Positions 9,539 to 19,528 are shown, numbered from the stretch's first letter. The stretch is 64,000 nt of DNA from Hyphomicrobium denitrificans ATCC 51888 (GCF_000143145.1 NC_014313.1:2790001-2854000); one strand, 5' to 3'. Numbers and translations: made by a program. The notes: a model not told the origin generated them from the letters alone.

Positions 9539-10465
9539 TCAGGCCAGCCGCGTGCCGGGCTCGAGGCGTGCGCCGCGCAGGAAATCGGCGGCTTTCATCG
9601 GCTGCTTTCCGGCTCGCTGAAGCTCCTCGATGCGGATGGCTCCGTCGCCGCAAGCGATGGTGAGTTCGCCGTCGAGCAGCACGCCCGGTTCGCCGTTTTT
9701 TGCGATCGACGAGGCGCGCAACACCTTGATGCGTTCGGGCTTGCCGCCGAGGTTCGCTTCGAACCATGCGCCGGGCGACAATCCGCGAATGTGGTTTGCA
9801 ACTTCGGTCGCGGTTTTTGCGAAATCGATGCGCGTTTCGCGCTTGTCGATTTTCGCGGCGTAGGTCACGCCCTCTTGCGGTTGCGGGACAGCGCGCAGCG
9901 TGCCGGCTTCAAGCTCGGCCAAGGCCTCGACCATCAGCTCGGCGCCCAATGCCGAGAGCGCGTCGTGCAACTCTCCGGCGGTTGCGTCCGGGGCAATCGC
10001 AACGTCGTGCCCGAGGCAGACGGGGCCGGTGTCGAGACCTTCGTCCATGCGCATGATGTTGACGGCCGTCACGGCGTCGCCAGCCATGATGGCGCGCTGG
10101 ATCGGCGCCGCTCCGCGCCAGCGCGGCAGCTTCGAAGCGTGGACGTTGAAGCATCCGAGACGCGGCGCGTCGAGCACGGCGGCCGGCAGCAACAGCCCGT
10201 ACGCCACGACGACGGCGGCGTCGGCTTTGAGGTCCGCGAACGTGGCGCGATCTTCGTCCGTCTTGAAATTCTTCGGCGTGCGAACGGGAATGCCGAGCGC
10301 CTCGGCGCGGCGATGAACTGGTGATTTTAGTTCGGCGAGGCCACGCCCAGCCGGACGCGGCGGCTGACTATAGACCGCGACGACGCGATGTCCGGCCGCG
10401 ACGAGCGCATCCAGAACCGGTACGGAAAAGTCCGGCGTACCCATGAACACGATGTCGAGCGGCAT
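9539..10465 (-). CDS. fmt: Methionyl-tRNA formyltransferase
   Basis: Formylates initiator Met-tRNA using 10-formyltetrahydrofolate. It starts [14 protein letters not shown] at 10465; a longer frame to 10522 has no homologous extension. The catalytic set is visible: Asn107 and His109 in [10 protein letters not shown], and Asp145 in EGLDTGP. The 308-residue length is normal, with an N-terminal formyltransferase fold and a C-terminal OB-like tRNA-binding domain. It lies 78 bases downstream of def, and the two enzymes act in sequence on the same nascent chain. Confidence 0.96.
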   Translation of the reverse strand: MPLDIVFMGTPDFSVPVLDALVAAGHRVVAVYSQPPRPAGRGLAELKSPVHRRAEALGIPVRTPKNFKTDEDRATFADLKADAAVVVAYGLLLPAAVLDAPRLGCFNVHASKLPRWRGAAPIQRAIMAGDAVTAVNIMRMDEGLDTGPVCLGHDVAIAPDATAGELHDALSALGAELMVEALAELEAGTLRAVPQPQEGVTYAAKIDKRETRIDFAKTATEVANHIRGLSPGAWFEANLGGKPERIKVLRASSIAKNGEPGVLLDGELTIACGDGAIRIEELQRAGKQPMKAADFLRGARLEPGTRLA

Positions 10466-10543
10466 CCGGCAGTCCTCACTTGCGCGCGAAGGATCGGCGT
10501 CGCCAGTCCGCTCGCACCGCACTTACGAGGCGAGCGGGGCTCG

Positions 10544-11059
10544 TTAGCTCCGCGCCTCGCGTACCTGTTTCTTGAATTTGCGGATGACCATGTCGCGTTT
10601 CAGGCGCGACAGGAAATCGATGATGAGCTGCCCATCGAGGTGGTCGAGCTCGTGCTGAACGGCGGTTGCGAGCAAGCCTTCGGCGGCGAGCTCCTGCTCT
10701 TTGCCGTGGCGATCGATGTAGCGAACCGTCACGCTCGCCGGACGTTCGATCTCGACGTGCACGTCGGGGATCGAGAGGCAGCCTTCCTCGTGCAGCCGGG
10801 TCGTCGAACCGAGCGCGACAAGCTCCGGGTTCGCCATCGCGATCGGGTTGTGCGGTGCGCCGTCTTCCGCAGCATCGACGACGAGGACGCGCTTCAGCAC
10901 GCCGACCTGCACGGCGGCGAGGCCGATGCCCGGCGCGTCGTACATCGTCTCCAGCATGTCATCCATCAGCTTGACGACGGCGTCGTCAACGCGCTCGACG
11001 GGATCGGAGATCTTGCGGAGCACGGGATCGGGAATTGTTATGATCGGTAGAATGGCCAT
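10544..11059 (-). CDS. def: Peptide deformylase
   Basis: Removes the N-formyl group from nascent proteins. The three family motifs are intact: [10 protein letters not shown] (about 44-53), EEGCLS with metal ligand Cys94, and QHELDH with His136, catalytic Glu137 and His140. I start at [12 protein letters not shown] (11059), three residues inside the longest frame. The 171-residue length is typical. It lies upstream of fmt on the same strand. Confidence 0.96.
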   Translation of the reverse strand: MAILPIITIPDPVLRKISDPVERVDDAVVKLMDDMLETMYDAPGIGLAAVQVGVLKRVLVVDAAEDGAPHNPIAMANPELVALGSTTRLHEEGCLSIPDVHVEIERPASVTVRYIDRHGKEQELAAEGLLATAVQHELDHLDGQLIIDFLSRLKRDMVIRKFKKQVREARS

Positions 11060-11090
11060 GACGCTCACATATGGAAGGCCGTGGCGGCGG

Positions 11091-12065
11091 TCAATGGCGC
11101 GTGCGGTCCGTATCCGTCGCTGCGGCGCGCTCGCGCATGGCCGATGCCAGAGCGTCGGCGGTGGCTTCGGCGGGCTGCCAGCCCGTTTGCCTTAACCGGG
11201 CGGCGTCAACGATAAGGTCGCCCCCCAGAAGCTCGGCGATTTCGCCCTTCCCGGCCTTCCGGAGCGCGGCCACGATCGCAGCCTCCGGCATCGGCACCAG
11301 CATTGACGGCCGGCCGCGGCCCTTGCGCAACGCCCGGATCATATCCGCGATCGTAACGGGGGCACTGTCGGCGACGATGAATGTCGCGTCCCTGGCGGCC
11401 TCAGCCTGCAGCACGTGTTCGATCGCCGCGATAAGGTTGCTGATGCTCAGCAGCGATCGCCGCCCTTTCATGGCCGCGAACGGCAACGGATAGGGGCTGG
11501 CCGCGAGGCGCATTAGCGTCGCCATGTTGCCGCGGACGCCGGACCCGTACACAAGCACCGGCCGGAGAACCGTCCATTGCGTGCTAGATCCACCGAGCAG
11601 TTCGGCGGTCAGCGCTTCCGCCGCGATCTTGGAGCGTCCGTAGGCGTTCGTCGGATTGGCTGGCGTGTCCTCGGTGACGATGCCGTCATGCACGGCGCCG
11701 ACTTGTGCGCGGACGGATGACATCAGCACGAAGCGCTTGACGCGCGCGGCGCGAGCGGCCCGGGCAAGCTGGCGCGTGGCGTCGACGTTGATCGCGGTAT
11801 AGGCGGCGTCCGGAAGTCCCGGCCGGGCATGCGCCATTCCAGCGGCGTGAATGACGGCATCGACGCCGCGCACGACGTATTCCGCCGCGAACGAGCGTGA
11901 CATGTCGCCGAGCGCGATGCCCTCGACATTCGGGTCGTCGAAGATGACCGGCTGGCGCGCGGCGGCGCGCACGAGATAGCCGCGTTCCGACAGCCTGCGG
12001 ACGAGATGCTGTCCGATGAAACCGGAAGCGCCGGTGACGAGAATTCGCGGCTTGGCGGTCATCAT
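11091..12065 (-). CDS. NAD-dependent epimerase/dehydratase (extended SDR)
   Basis: 324-residue extended short-chain dehydrogenase. The Rossmann motif [10 protein letters not shown] is near 10-19. The catalytic Ser is in MSSVRAQ, and the Tyr-Lys pair is in [11 protein letters not shown], so the active site looks complete. Such proteins often act on UDP-sugars, but the substrate is unknown. Two adjacent ATGs (12065 and 12062) could start it. The same frame stays open far upstream through the MATE and recR genes, but only this part has protein-like sequence. It lies 31 bases before def and 38 bases after the MATE gene. Confidence 0.85.
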   Translation of the reverse strand: MMTAKPRILVTGASGFIGQHLVRRLSERGYLVRAAARQPVIFDDPNVEGIALGDMSRSFAAEYVVRGVDAVIHAAGMAHARPGLPDAAYTAINVDATRQLARAARAARVKRFVLMSSVRAQVGAVHDGIVTEDTPANPTNAYGRSKIAAEALTAELLGGSSTQWTVLRPVLVYGSGVRGNMATLMRLAASPYPLPFAAMKGRRSLLSISNLIAAIEHVLQAEAARDATFIVADSAPVTIADMIRALRKGRGRPSMLVPMPEAAIVAALRKAGKGEIAELLGGDLIVDAARLRQTGWQPAEATADALASAMRERAAATDTDRTRH

Positions 12066-12103
12066 CAGACTGTTCCCCTCCGGCGCGTTCTCAAACGAGA
12101 GAC

Positions 12104-13501
12104 CTAGATCACCTCGTGCGCCACGGGATTTGGCGGCGGCTTGAAGGTCTCTCCAATCGCATCGATCAGCTTGTAGGCCGAAAAAGTGGCGATGATACCG
12201 AAGGCGACGCCGCCGATCATGTTGCCCGCGAGCACGCCCGCCGCGCCAAAGAACTTGCCGCCGAGCAGCACGAACGGGACCGTGCCGAGCGTCGCCCGGC
12301 CCCAGTTCAGCATCGTCGAAAAATGCGGCCGGCCGAGCGTGTTGAAAGCGGCGTTGGCGACGAACAACGCGCCCATGAACACGAACAGCGGCGACAGCCA
12401 ACGGCAGAAGAAGACGATCAGGTCGCGCGCTTCGCCGCCGGCATTGAAGAGCGCCGCGATCTCGTTGGCGAGGACACCGAGGCATAGCCATGCGATGCCG
12501 GTGAATGCCGTCATCGTCAGCAGCGAGAACGTGAACACGTCGCGCATGCGCTCGGAGGAGCGAGCGCCGAAGTTCTGTCCTATGATCGGGCCGACCGCGC
12601 CGGACAGCGCGTAGATTGCGCCGAAGGCGACCGGCGTCAGACGTGCGAGGATCGCCCACGCAGCGACCGCCGCATCGCCATAGGTTGCGATGGCGTAGGT
12701 CACGTAACCGTTGCCGACGGCCGGCGCGATGTTCGTCAAAACGGCAGGACCGGCGATCTGAATGAAGGCGGGCGTGTCCTGCGCCAGCGTCGCGATTTTC
12801 GGACGCGCGAGAAGATCGTGGACCTTGTAGACGCTGTAGAAGCCGATACCCATCATCACGAGGCGCGCGATCAGCGAGGATATCGCCGCGCCTTCGATGC
12901 CTAAGCCGAAATGGACAATCAGGATCACGTCGAGGATCGTGTTGACGATGGCGCCGAACAGCGTGACGAACATTGCACGGCGCGCATCGCCAGCGGAGCG
13001 CAACACGGCGGAGGCCGTAATCGCCAGCGCAAGCACCGGCAGCGTCGGCACGAGGATGCGCAAATAGAGGGCGGCGAGATCGAGCGTTCGGCCGCGGGCT
13101 CCGATCAGTTCCAGCAGCGGTTCGATCGCGAACCACAGCACGAGCGTGATCGCGACTGATGCGATGAGCGATAGCAGATGCGCGTTGGTCGCGAGACGCC
13201 GCGCCCGCATACGCCGCCCGGCTCCCAGCGCGGGCGCAACCAGCGAGGTCGCGGCGATCGACAGTCCGATGCCGACAGAGGTCGCGAAGAACAGGATCGA
13301 ACTCGCATAGCCGACGGCCGCGACGACGGCTTCGTCGTTCAGCCGCGAAAGAAAGTAGATGTTGGCGAGGTCGCCGACGAAGATCGCCATGAGGCCGAGT
13401 GCGCCCGCGCCTGTCATCGCAAGAATGTGGCGCAACAGGGAGCCGGTGACAAAGCGCGGCTGCTGTTGGGCGGAACGCCGGGGCGTTTCGATATTGCTCA
13501 T
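12104..13501 (-). CDS. MATE family efflux transporter
   Basis: Cation-coupled multidrug or metabolite exporter of the inner membrane. It has 465 residues with about 12 hydrophobic helices in two similar halves, each beginning with a long Gly/Ala-rich helix. Characteristic stretches include SAVLRSAGDARRAMF and AFNTLGRPHFSTML near the equivalent points of each half. It lies between recR and the epimerase-like gene on the same strand, with short gaps. Substrate is unknown. Confidence 0.9.
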   Translation of the reverse strand: MSNIETPRRSAQQQPRFVTGSLLRHILAMTGAGALGLMAIFVGDLANIYFLSRLNDEAVVAAVGYASSILFFATSVGIGLSIAATSLVAPALGAGRRMRARRLATNAHLLSLIASVAITLVLWFAIEPLLELIGARGRTLDLAALYLRILVPTLPVLALAITASAVLRSAGDARRAMFVTLFGAIVNTILDVILIVHFGLGIEGAAISSLIARLVMMGIGFYSVYKVHDLLARPKIATLAQDTPAFIQIAGPAVLTNIAPAVGNGYVTYAIATYGDAAVAAWAILARLTPVAFGAIYALSGAVGPIIGQNFGARSSERMRDVFTFSLLTMTAFTGIAWLCLGVLANEIAALFNAGGEARDLIVFFCRWLSPLFVFMGALFVANAAFNTLGRPHFSTMLNWGRATLGTVPFVLLGGKFFGAAGVLAGNMIGGVAFGIIATFSAYKLIDAIGETFKPPPNPVAHEVI

Positions 13502-13555
13502 CGTGTTTTTCTGCCTCGGCGGCCAGTTCGGCGCTGGCTCTCGTGGTACGCCGTT

Positions 13556-14161
13556 CTACAGCTTGCGCCGCGCTTTGAAAGCCGCAGCGAGCGTGCCGTC
13601 GTCGAGATAATCGAGTTCGCCGCCAATCGGGACGCCTTGCGCAAGTCGCGAGACCGTCACATCGGTCGCGGCGAGTTGATCGGAAATGTAATGGGCGGTC
13701 GACTGGCCTTCGACGGTGGCGTTGAGAGCGAGCAGGATCTCTTTGACTTCGGAGGCTGCAGCTCTCGCCAAAAGATTGGCGACGTTGAGCTGCTCCGGCC
13801 CGATGCCGTCGAGCGGCGACAGGTGGCCGCCGAGCACATGATAGCGCGCCGAGACGATGTTCGCGCGCTCGAGCGCCCAGAGGTCGCCGACTTCTTCGAC
13901 AACGACGATGAGGCTTTGATCGCGGCGCGGATCGCTGCAGACGCTGCACGGCGAAACCGTATCGAGATTGCCGCAGACGGGGCATTCGGAAATTTTTTCG
14001 ACGGCCTGCTGGAGCGCGTCCGACAACGGCAGCAGCAAATCGTTGCGCCGCTTCAGAAGCGACAGCACCGCCTTGCGCGCCGAGCGCGGTCCAAGCCCCG
14101 GCAAGCGCGACAGGAGCTGCACGAGGCGCTCGATTTCAGGTCCTGCGATTTTCCGGGACAT
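13556..14161 (-). CDS. recR: Recombination protein RecR
   Basis: Ring-forming DNA-binding protein of the RecFOR pathway that helps load RecA on gapped DNA. It has 201 residues. It shows the helix-hairpin-helix region [15 protein letters not shown], a four-Cys zinc finger (Cys60, Cys63, Cys72, Cys75), and a Toprim domain beginning [15 protein letters not shown]. The start is at [10 protein letters not shown] (14161). The dnaX-ybaB-recR order is widely conserved. Confidence 0.96.
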   Translation of the reverse strand: MSRKIAGPEIERLVQLLSRLPGLGPRSARKAVLSLLKRRNDLLLPLSDALQQAVEKISECPVCGNLDTVSPCSVCSDPRRDQSLIVVVEEVGDLWALERANIVSARYHVLGGHLSPLDGIGPEQLNVANLLARAAASEVKEILLALNATVEGQSTAHYISDQLAATDVTVSRLAQGVPIGGELDYLDDGTLAAAFKARRKL

Positions 14162-14224
14162 CGTCTGATTATTTATGCGACCGCTTTTCAGAATGCCAGG
14201 ACGGCCGCTGGTCCTTGGCACTGG

Positions 14225-14248
14225 ATGGCCGCCTCGGAGGGCGGCCAT
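14225..14248 (-). terminator. Perfect hairpin between ybaB and recR
   Basis: ATGGCCGCC (14225-14233) pairs exactly with GGCGGCCAT (14240-14248) around a 6-base loop. There is no U-run. The same arm sequence recurs in the hairpins at 58758-58777 and 63149-63172, so it may be a recurring intergenic element. Confidence 0.4.
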
Positions 14249-14280
14249 GACGCGGGAGGCGACGTTCCAAGTGTACTTGG

Positions 14281-14601
14281 CTAGAACAGCTTCATTCCCG
14301 GAGGCAACGGAATTCCGCCGGTGATTTCGGCCATTTTCGACTGCATCGCGCTATCGGCCTTGGCTCGCGCGTCAGCGGCGGCAGCAACGATCAGGTCTTC
14401 GAGAATCTCGACCTCGTCGGGCTTCATCAGGCTCGGATCGATGCGGACGCGCTTGACCTCGCCTTTGCCGTCAACGGTAAGGTGAACGAGGCCGCCGCCC
14501 GACTGGCCTTCGATCTCGGCGCGCGCAAGCTCCTCCTGCATCTCTTTGAAACGGGCCTGCATCTGGCCCATCTGCTTCATCATACCCATCAGGTCTTTCA
14601 T
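14281..14601 (-). CDS. ybaB: YbaB/EbfC family nucleoid-associated protein
   Basis: Small dimeric DNA-binding protein; 106 residues, the family norm. It has a Met- and Gln-rich N-terminal helix ([15 protein letters not shown]), a central beta segment with [10 protein letters not shown], and a second helix with [15 protein letters not shown]. It lies between dnaX and recR, where this family nearly always occurs, and starts 38 bases after dnaX. Confidence 0.95.
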   Translation of the reverse strand: MKDLMGMMKQMGQMQARFKEMQEELARAEIEGQSGGGLVHLTVDGKGEVKRVRIDPSLMKPDEVEILEDLIVAAAADARAKADSAMQSKMAEITGGIPLPPGMKLF

Positions 14602-14639
14602 GCAATCCTCTGCGTTGCGGCAATTGTCAGCGAAGGGCG

Positions 14640-16493
14640 TCAGCCGGCTTCGCTTTCCTTATCGTCGGCGTCCAGCGTTCTGCCGGGCAAGCGGCGCACT
14701 TCCGCGATCTTCGCGTCAGGGAAGGCTTGAAGGACGGCGCGCATGGCGGGGTGCTGCTTCAGCTGCTCAAGCTCGGCGGCTTCGCGCTCCCGGCGCACGA
14801 CGCCGATCGGGCGTTGACCTGCGTCTTTCGAAAGCACAACGACCCAGCGCCGGCCCGTCCACAGATTAAGCTTCTCGCGAAGATCGTTCGCAAGCTCGGG
14901 CGGCGCATCCGGCAGCAGGAAGACATCGATCGAACCCGCCACCGCATCGAACTTCACGAGGCTGACGTCGTTCTCAAGATGCATCTTGAGTTTGACGTCG
15001 CGCTTCTCGCCGACGAGCGTCACGACGTCGACGAACGAACGCGGATCAGGCAGTCGCGACGCCGATGAGAGCGACGTCTGCTCATCGTCGTCGAGAGCGT
15101 CGCCGTCGTCGAGTTCGCCGTCGTCACCGACAAAATCGAAGACGTCGCCGGTTGCGAGATCGTCATGCTCCGCATCCGCACGCGGAGCGGTCGTCGTCGT
15201 GTTGACGGTCGGCCGCGTGTCCGACGTGCGCGTTTCAGCGGGGGCCAAAGCCGGGCGGCGTGCGGGCATTGCCGAGCCGCCGAGGCCTCTGATCAATTCA
15301 TCGGGCGTCGGCAGGTCCGCCGTGTACGCGAGGCGGATCAGGACCATCTCGGCGGCAACGTCCGGGTTCGGCGTGCGCCCGACTTCTTCGAGGCCTTTGA
15401 TCAGCATCTGCCAGGCGCGCGAGAGGTACGGCATCGACAGGCGGCTCGCGAGATCGCTCAGCCGCTTCTTTTCTTCCGCCGTCAGACTTTCGCCGGCCGG
15501 TTCTTCGCCGACGGCTTTGACGCGCGCGATCGCATGCACCGCCTCGGCGAGATCGCCGATGACTTCGGAAGCTTCGGCGCCGTCGCGATGCAGGCTCGCA
15601 AAGCCGTTGAGCGCGGCGGGAAGATCGCCACGGAAAATAGCTTCGGCGAGATCGAAGATGCGGCCGCGATCGGCGAGGCCGAGCATGTCGCGCACGCTCG
15701 CCGCGGTGACGTGGCCCTCGCCCATCGCGATTGCCTGATCGAGAATCGAGAGGCCGTCGCGAACGGAGCCTTCGGCGGCGCGGGCGATGAGCTGCAGCGC
15801 ATCGGCGTCGGCCTCGGCACCTTCGCTTTCCGAAATCTTCTTGAAGTGCGCCGCAAGCACAGGCTGCTCGACGCGTCGGAGATCGAAGCGCTGGCAGCGC
15901 GACAACACGGTGACGGGGACTTTACGGATTTCGGTCGTCGCGAAAATGAAGCGGACGTGCGCGGGCGGTTCCTCGAGCGTCTTCAGCAGCGCGTTGAACG
16001 CGCCCTTCGACAGCATGTGAACCTCGTCGATGATGAACACCTTCGTCCGCGCGACGAGCGGAGTATATTGCGCGCTTTCGATGATCTCGCGGATGTTGTC
16101 GACGCCGGTGTTCGAGGCGGCGTCGATTTCGAGCACGTCGGGATGACGGCCTTCCATGATGTCCTTGCAGTGGACACCGAGGCCCGGCATGTCGATGGTG
16201 GGCTTGTCGATGGCTCCATTGCCGGAATCGGGGGCTTCGTAGTTCAGCGCGCGGGCGAGGATGCGGGCGGTCGTCGTCTTGCCGACGCCGCGCACGCCGG
16301 TCAGCATATAGCCCTGCGCGATGCGCCCCGACGCGAAGGCATTGCGAAGCGTCGTCACCATCGCCGACTGGCCGATCAGATCGTCGAAGGTCGCGGGGCG
16401 GTATTTGCGCGCCAGCACGACGTAGGGCTTCGGCGCTTCGGAACCAGCCGAGCCCGTCACGCCCTCAGACGCATCTGATTTCTTTTTCGCCAT
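14640..16493 (-). CDS. dnaX: DNA polymerase III subunit gamma/tau
   Basis: Clamp-loader ATPase of the replicative polymerase; 617 residues. Walker A is GVRGVGKTTT with Lys72, Walker B is FIIDEVH near 154-159, and the Arg finger lies in VLSRCQRF. It starts MAKKKSDASEG at 16493; the longer frame overlaps the SRP RNA gene and is rejected. The acidic linker (DDGELDDGDALDDDE) leads to a tau-type C-terminal domain. The usual zinc-binding Cys cluster after Walker A looks lost, with only one Cys near residue 109. I saw no obvious slippery site for a short gamma form. Confidence 0.95.
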   Translation of the reverse strand: MAKKKSDASEGVTGSAGSEAPKPYVVLARKYRPATFDDLIGQSAMVTTLRNAFASGRIAQGYMLTGVRGVGKTTTARILARALNYEAPDSGNGAIDKPTIDMPGLGVHCKDIMEGRHPDVLEIDAASNTGVDNIREIIESAQYTPLVARTKVFIIDEVHMLSKGAFNALLKTLEEPPAHVRFIFATTEIRKVPVTVLSRCQRFDLRRVEQPVLAAHFKKISESEGAEADADALQLIARAAEGSVRDGLSILDQAIAMGEGHVTAASVRDMLGLADRGRIFDLAEAIFRGDLPAALNGFASLHRDGAEASEVIGDLAEAVHAIARVKAVGEEPAGESLTAEEKKRLSDLASRLSMPYLSRAWQMLIKGLEEVGRTPNPDVAAEMVLIRLAYTADLPTPDELIRGLGGSAMPARRPALAPAETRTSDTRPTVNTTTTAPRADAEHDDLATGDVFDFVGDDGELDDGDALDDDEQTSLSSASRLPDPRSFVDVVTLVGEKRDVKLKMHLENDVSLVKFDAVAGSIDVFLLPDAPPELANDLREKLNLWTGRRWVVVLSKDAGQRPIGVVRREREAAELEQLKQHPAMRAVLQAFPDAKIAEVRRLPGRTLDADDKESEAG

Positions 16494-16607
16494 GATCTCC
16501 GGATCGATATTTTCGCCCGCGGGGCGAGGGAGCAAGGCGACCCGCGCCGAACCTTGTCCAAAAATTCCGCGCCGCCAAGGGCCGCGTGGCCCCGGCGCGC
16601 AAGCAAT

Positions 16608-16699
16608 AAAGGCTGGCGAACGACCCGACTTCTGATCGTTAGGGCTGCTTCCTTCCGGACCTGACCCGGTTGGCGACGAATTCGTCCGTCGCCAGCCCA
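16608..16699 (-). ncRNA. ffs: Bacterial small signal recognition particle RNA (4.5S)
   Basis: The RNA core of the SRP, which binds Ffh and targets nascent membrane proteins. The minus strand carries the near-invariant apical loop GTCAGGTCCGGAAGGAAGCA. The 5' end GGGCTGGCGA pairs with the 3' end TCGCCAGCC to close a long hairpin of about 92 bases, followed by a short T-rich stretch. Its place just upstream of dnaX is a common arrangement. The ends are estimated from the closing stem and the promoter. Confidence 0.93.
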
Positions 16700-16704
16700 C
16701 GGCT

Positions 16705-16733
16705 ATAATGGGGCGAACGGCGGAGAAGTACAA
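16705..16733 (-). promoter_or_regulatory. Sigma-70-like promoter of ffs
   Basis: On the minus strand, TTGTAC (complement of 16728-16733) and CATTAT (complement of 16705-16710) are separated by exactly 17 bases. The -10 box ends 6 bases before the predicted 5' end of the SRP RNA, so position supports the call. Confidence 0.6.
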
Positions 16734-16904
16734 CCCCGTGTTAGGGCTGTGACATTGCAGCTGGAATTCAGTTCGACGTGTGTATCCGAATGACCGCGTC
16801 AGGTGCAGAGCCGATGAGGCGTCGAATGATTGCGCTGAGCTTTGGGGGTGCGGACCTAGACGCTCCACCGAGAGATTTCTCCTGGTTCTTCACCCCACCC
16901 CTAA

Positions 16905-16985
16905 CCCCTCCCCTCAGGGGAGGGGAAGTGGTTGTGCATCTGCTGGTTTGGGACGTGTGGTTTCCCTCCCCTGACGGAAGGGAAA
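16905..16985. repeat. GC-rich palindromic intergenic repeat
   Basis: A perfect 9-base inverted repeat, CCCCTCCCC and GGGGAGGGG (16905-16913 and 16917-16925), is followed by a looser one, TTTCCCT and AAGGGAAA (16961-16967 and 16978-16985). Such C-rich/G-rich dyads are common scattered repeats in alphaproteobacterial intergenic DNA. It lies between ffs and the SDR gene, where a terminator would be expected. Confidence 0.5.
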
Positions 16986-17051
16986 GCGGAAGGCGTCTGT
17001 CGGCAACTTCCAGGTGAAGGTTTTTGGATCGTCAGATGAAGGTGGCGCTCG

Positions 17052-17804
17052 TCAGATGCAGCGGCCGCCGTCGACTTCGATGGCGACGCCGGTGATGAAG
17101 GCGCTGGCGGGATCGGCGAGGAATAGCGCGGCGTTGGCAATATCGAACGGCTTCGACATGCGGCCGAGCGGAATTCCGGCGACGAACTTGGCGCGGTTCT
17201 CGGGCGTGTCCGGCAGCCCCATGAACTGTTCGAGCATGCCGGTCTCGCCGATGACCGGGTTGATGGCGTTGACGCGAATGTTCTTCGGCGCGAGTTCGGC
17301 GGCCATCGACTTGGTCAGCGTGATCGCGGCGCCCTTCGAACCGTTGTACCAGGTCAGTCCCGGACGTGGACGAATGCCAGCGGTCGAAGCGGTCGTGATG
17401 ATCGAACCGCCGCCGCGCTTTTCCATCACCGGCACGACGGCGAGCGTCGTCAGATAAATGGATTTGACGTTGACGGCATAGATGCGGTCGAAGTCGTCTT
17501 CGCTGACGGTCAACAGCGACTGGTTCTTGTGCGTGACGCCGGCGTTATTGACGAGAATGTCGACGCCGCCGAAGCGATCGGCGGCCGCTGCGATCATCGC
17601 ATCCACGTCGGCGCGCTTGGTGACGTCGGTTGCCGTCGCGATGGCGCGGCCCGGACCGATCTCAGCAGCGAGCGCGGCGGCAGCCTCGCCGTTGATGTCG
17701 GCGATGACGACACGCGCGCCTTCAGCTGCAAACAACTCCGCAATGCCGCGGCCAAAGCCCGAAGCTGCGCCGGTGACGACCGCGACTTTATCCTTGAGGC
17801 GCAT
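17052..17804 (-). CDS. SDR family NAD(P)-dependent oxidoreductase
   Basis: 250-residue classical short-chain dehydrogenase. The cofactor motif TGAASGFGRG lies near 11-20, followed by NNAGV; the catalytic Ser is in TTASTAG, and Tyr and Lys are in YNGSK. An acidic residue at the end of beta-2 (VVIADING) favours NAD(H) over NADP(H). The C-terminus ends GVAIEVDGGRCI, typical of the 3-oxoacyl-reductase-like group. The substrate is unknown. Five bases separate its start from the pheA stop, so it is likely in the kdsB-pheA transcript. Confidence 0.85.
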   Translation of the reverse strand: MRLKDKVAVVTGAASGFGRGIAELFAAEGARVVIADINGEAAAALAAEIGPGRAIATATDVTKRADVDAMIAAAADRFGGVDILVNNAGVTHKNQSLLTVSEDDFDRIYAVNVKSIYLTTLAVVPVMEKRGGGSIITTASTAGIRPRPGLTWYNGSKGAAITLTKSMAAELAPKNIRVNAINPVIGETGMLEQFMGLPDTPENRAKFVAGIPLGRMSKPFDIANAALFLADPASAFITGVAIEVDGGRCI

Positions 17805-17809
17805 GCGGA

Positions 17810-18721
17810 TCAGCTCGAACGCTTCAGCGGAATCTGGCCGCTGGCTGCAAGCTCGGCGGCTTCCTTGCGGAATGGGCTCGCGGGATAGGTTCCGAAGATC
17901 GTGATCTGCGTCGAGAAGAACGACAATTCCTCAAGCGCCAGCTGCACGGACCGGTCGACCGGATGGCCTTCGATATCGGCGAAGAACATCGTGGCGTTGA
18001 ACGTGCCCTCTTCCTGATAGCTTTCGAGCTTCGTCATGTTGACGCCGTTGGTCGCGAAGCCGCCAAGCGCCTTGTAGAGCGCGGCCGGCACGTTGCGCAC
18101 GCGGAACAGGAACGTCGTCATGACGGGGCCGTTGCCAGGCTCGGCGTCGTCGGGATCTTTGGCCAGAATGACGAAGCGCGTCGTGTTGTGCGTTTCGTCC
18201 TCCATGTCGCTTTTCAGGATTTTGAGGCCGTAAATTTCAGCGGCGAGGCGCGAGGCGATGGCTGCCGTCGTCGGATCGTTGCGTTCGGCGACAAGGCGCG
18301 CGGAGCCTGCCGTGTCAGCTTCCGGCACCGGCTTCAGTCCGAGCCTGCGCAGCGTCGTACGGCACTGGCCGAGCGCCTGCGTGTGACTCATCACGCGCTT
18401 GATCGTCTCGAGGCTCGCGTCTTCCGTCGCCATCAGCTGATGACGAACACGCAGGAAGTGCTCGGCGACGATATAGAGACCGGCGTCGGGCAGCAGGTGG
18501 TGGATGTCGGCGACGCGGCCCGCGACGGAGTTTTCGATCGGGATCATCGCATAGCGCGTCTCGCCGGATTTCACCGCCGACAGCGCATCTTCGAAGGTCG
18601 GATAAGCGACGGGTTCGAGATCGGGATAAGCCTCGCGCGCCGCGAGATGCGAATTGGCGCCGGGCTCTCCCTGATATGAAATCTTGGCAGGCGTGTCGGC
18701 AGGCTCGGTTCGATGCGGCAT
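17810..18721 (-). CDS. pheA: Prephenate dehydratase
   Basis: Converts prephenate to phenylpyruvate in phenylalanine synthesis. It is a monofunctional 303-residue form without a chorismate mutase domain. The catalytic part (about 10-195) contains the Thr-Arg-Phe motif in HNTTRFVIL. A C-terminal ACT domain (about 205-285) would bind phenylalanine for feedback; its usual ESRP motif reads ESYQ here. It lies 54 bases downstream of kdsB on the same strand. Confidence 0.94.
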   Translation of the reverse strand: MPHRTEPADTPAKISYQGEPGANSHLAAREAYPDLEPVAYPTFEDALSAVKSGETRYAMIPIENSVAGRVADIHHLLPDAGLYIVAEHFLRVRHQLMATEDASLETIKRVMSHTQALGQCRTTLRRLGLKPVPEADTAGSARLVAERNDPTTAAIASRLAAEIYGLKILKSDMEDETHNTTRFVILAKDPDDAEPGNGPVMTTFLFRVRNVPAALYKALGGFATNGVNMTKLESYQEEGTFNATMFFADIEGHPVDRSVQLALEELSFFSTQITIFGTYPASPFRKEAAELAASGQIPLKRSS

Positions 18722-18775
18722 GGCGTGTCAGCGCTTACGGTTAGGAGATCAACAGGATTGTGAGAGGCGGACGGA

Positions 18776-19528
18776 TCATGTCGCGATGAGACTGCGGGCG
18801 CGCTCAAGATCGGCTGGAGTATCGACACCGAGAGGAACGGTGTCAACGATCGCAACATCGATGCGCATTCCGGCTTCGAGAGCGCGCAATTGTTCAAGCT
18901 TTTCGCGCTTTTCCAGCGGCGACGGCGGCAGCGACACGAAGCGTTCGAGGCTCGCGCGACGATACGCGTAAATGCCGATGTGATGGTAAAGCGGGCCATC
19001 GCCCGACGGCGCCGACGCGCGCGTGAAATAGAGCGCACGGAGACGGTCGTCCGCGATCGGCGTGCCGACGACCTTGACGACGTTCGGGTTCGTGCGCTCC
19101 TCGGGTTCGGTGATGACGGCCGTGAGGGTCGCGATGTCGACTTCGGGATCGGAAAGCGGCGCAAGGCAGCGCGTAACGAGATCTGGATCGAGCGTCGGAA
19201 GGTCGCCCTGCAGGTTGACGATGATACCTGCGCGCTGGCCGGGATCGGCTTTCGTCACCGCCTCGAAAACTCTGTCGGAGCCCGACGCATGATCGGTGCG
19301 CGTCATGATCGCCTTGCCGCCCGCGGCCGTGACGGCATCGGCGATTTCCCCGCTGTCGGTCGCGACGATGACGTCTCCGGCGTTGGCGGCCACGGCGCGG
19401 CGCCAGACGTGGACGATCATGGGGGTGCCCGCGATGTCGGCGAGCGGTTTGCCGGGCAGGCGCGTCGCCTGCATGCGGGCGGGAATAACGATCAGATTAT
19501 GGTGGGACACTGGCTGAAGAATCATCAT
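18776..19528 (-). CDS. kdsB: 3-deoxy-manno-octulosonate cytidylyltransferase
   Basis: Activates Kdo as CMP-Kdo for lipopolysaccharide inner-core synthesis. It has 250 residues. The nucleotide-binding N-terminus [15 protein letters not shown] and the later QGDLPTLDP and [10 protein letters not shown] stretches are diagnostic. The start is at 19528, where two Met codons are adjacent. It leads a kdsB-pheA-SDR group and is divergent from the cytochrome gene. Confidence 0.95.
   Translation of the reverse strand: MMILQPVSHHNLIVIPARMQATRLPGKPLADIAGTPMIVHVWRRAVAANAGDVIVATDSGEIADAVTAAGGKAIMTRTDHASGSDRVFEAVTKADPGQRAGIIVNLQGDLPTLDPDLVTRCLAPLSDPEVDIATLTAVITEPEERTNPNVVKVVGTPIADDRLRALYFTRASAPSGDGPLYHHIGIYAYRRASLERFVSLPPSPLEKREKLEQLRALEAGMRIDVAIVDTVPLGVDTPADLERARSLIAT

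Noticed and set aside
12066..13985. Upstream extension of the epimerase frame (964-codon open frame in all)
   Set aside because: Only the last 324 codons read as a protein. The extension is Arg-rich out-of-frame translation of the MATE and recR genes on the same strand, a GC-rich artefact.
15165..16478. 437-codon plus-strand open frame opposite dnaX
   Set aside because: DnaX motifs are intact on the other strand; this frame is a high-GC shadow.
16778..17017. 79-codon open frame between ffs and the SDR gene
   Set aside because: It spans the palindromic intergenic repeat, lacks a ribosome site and has no protein-like segment.
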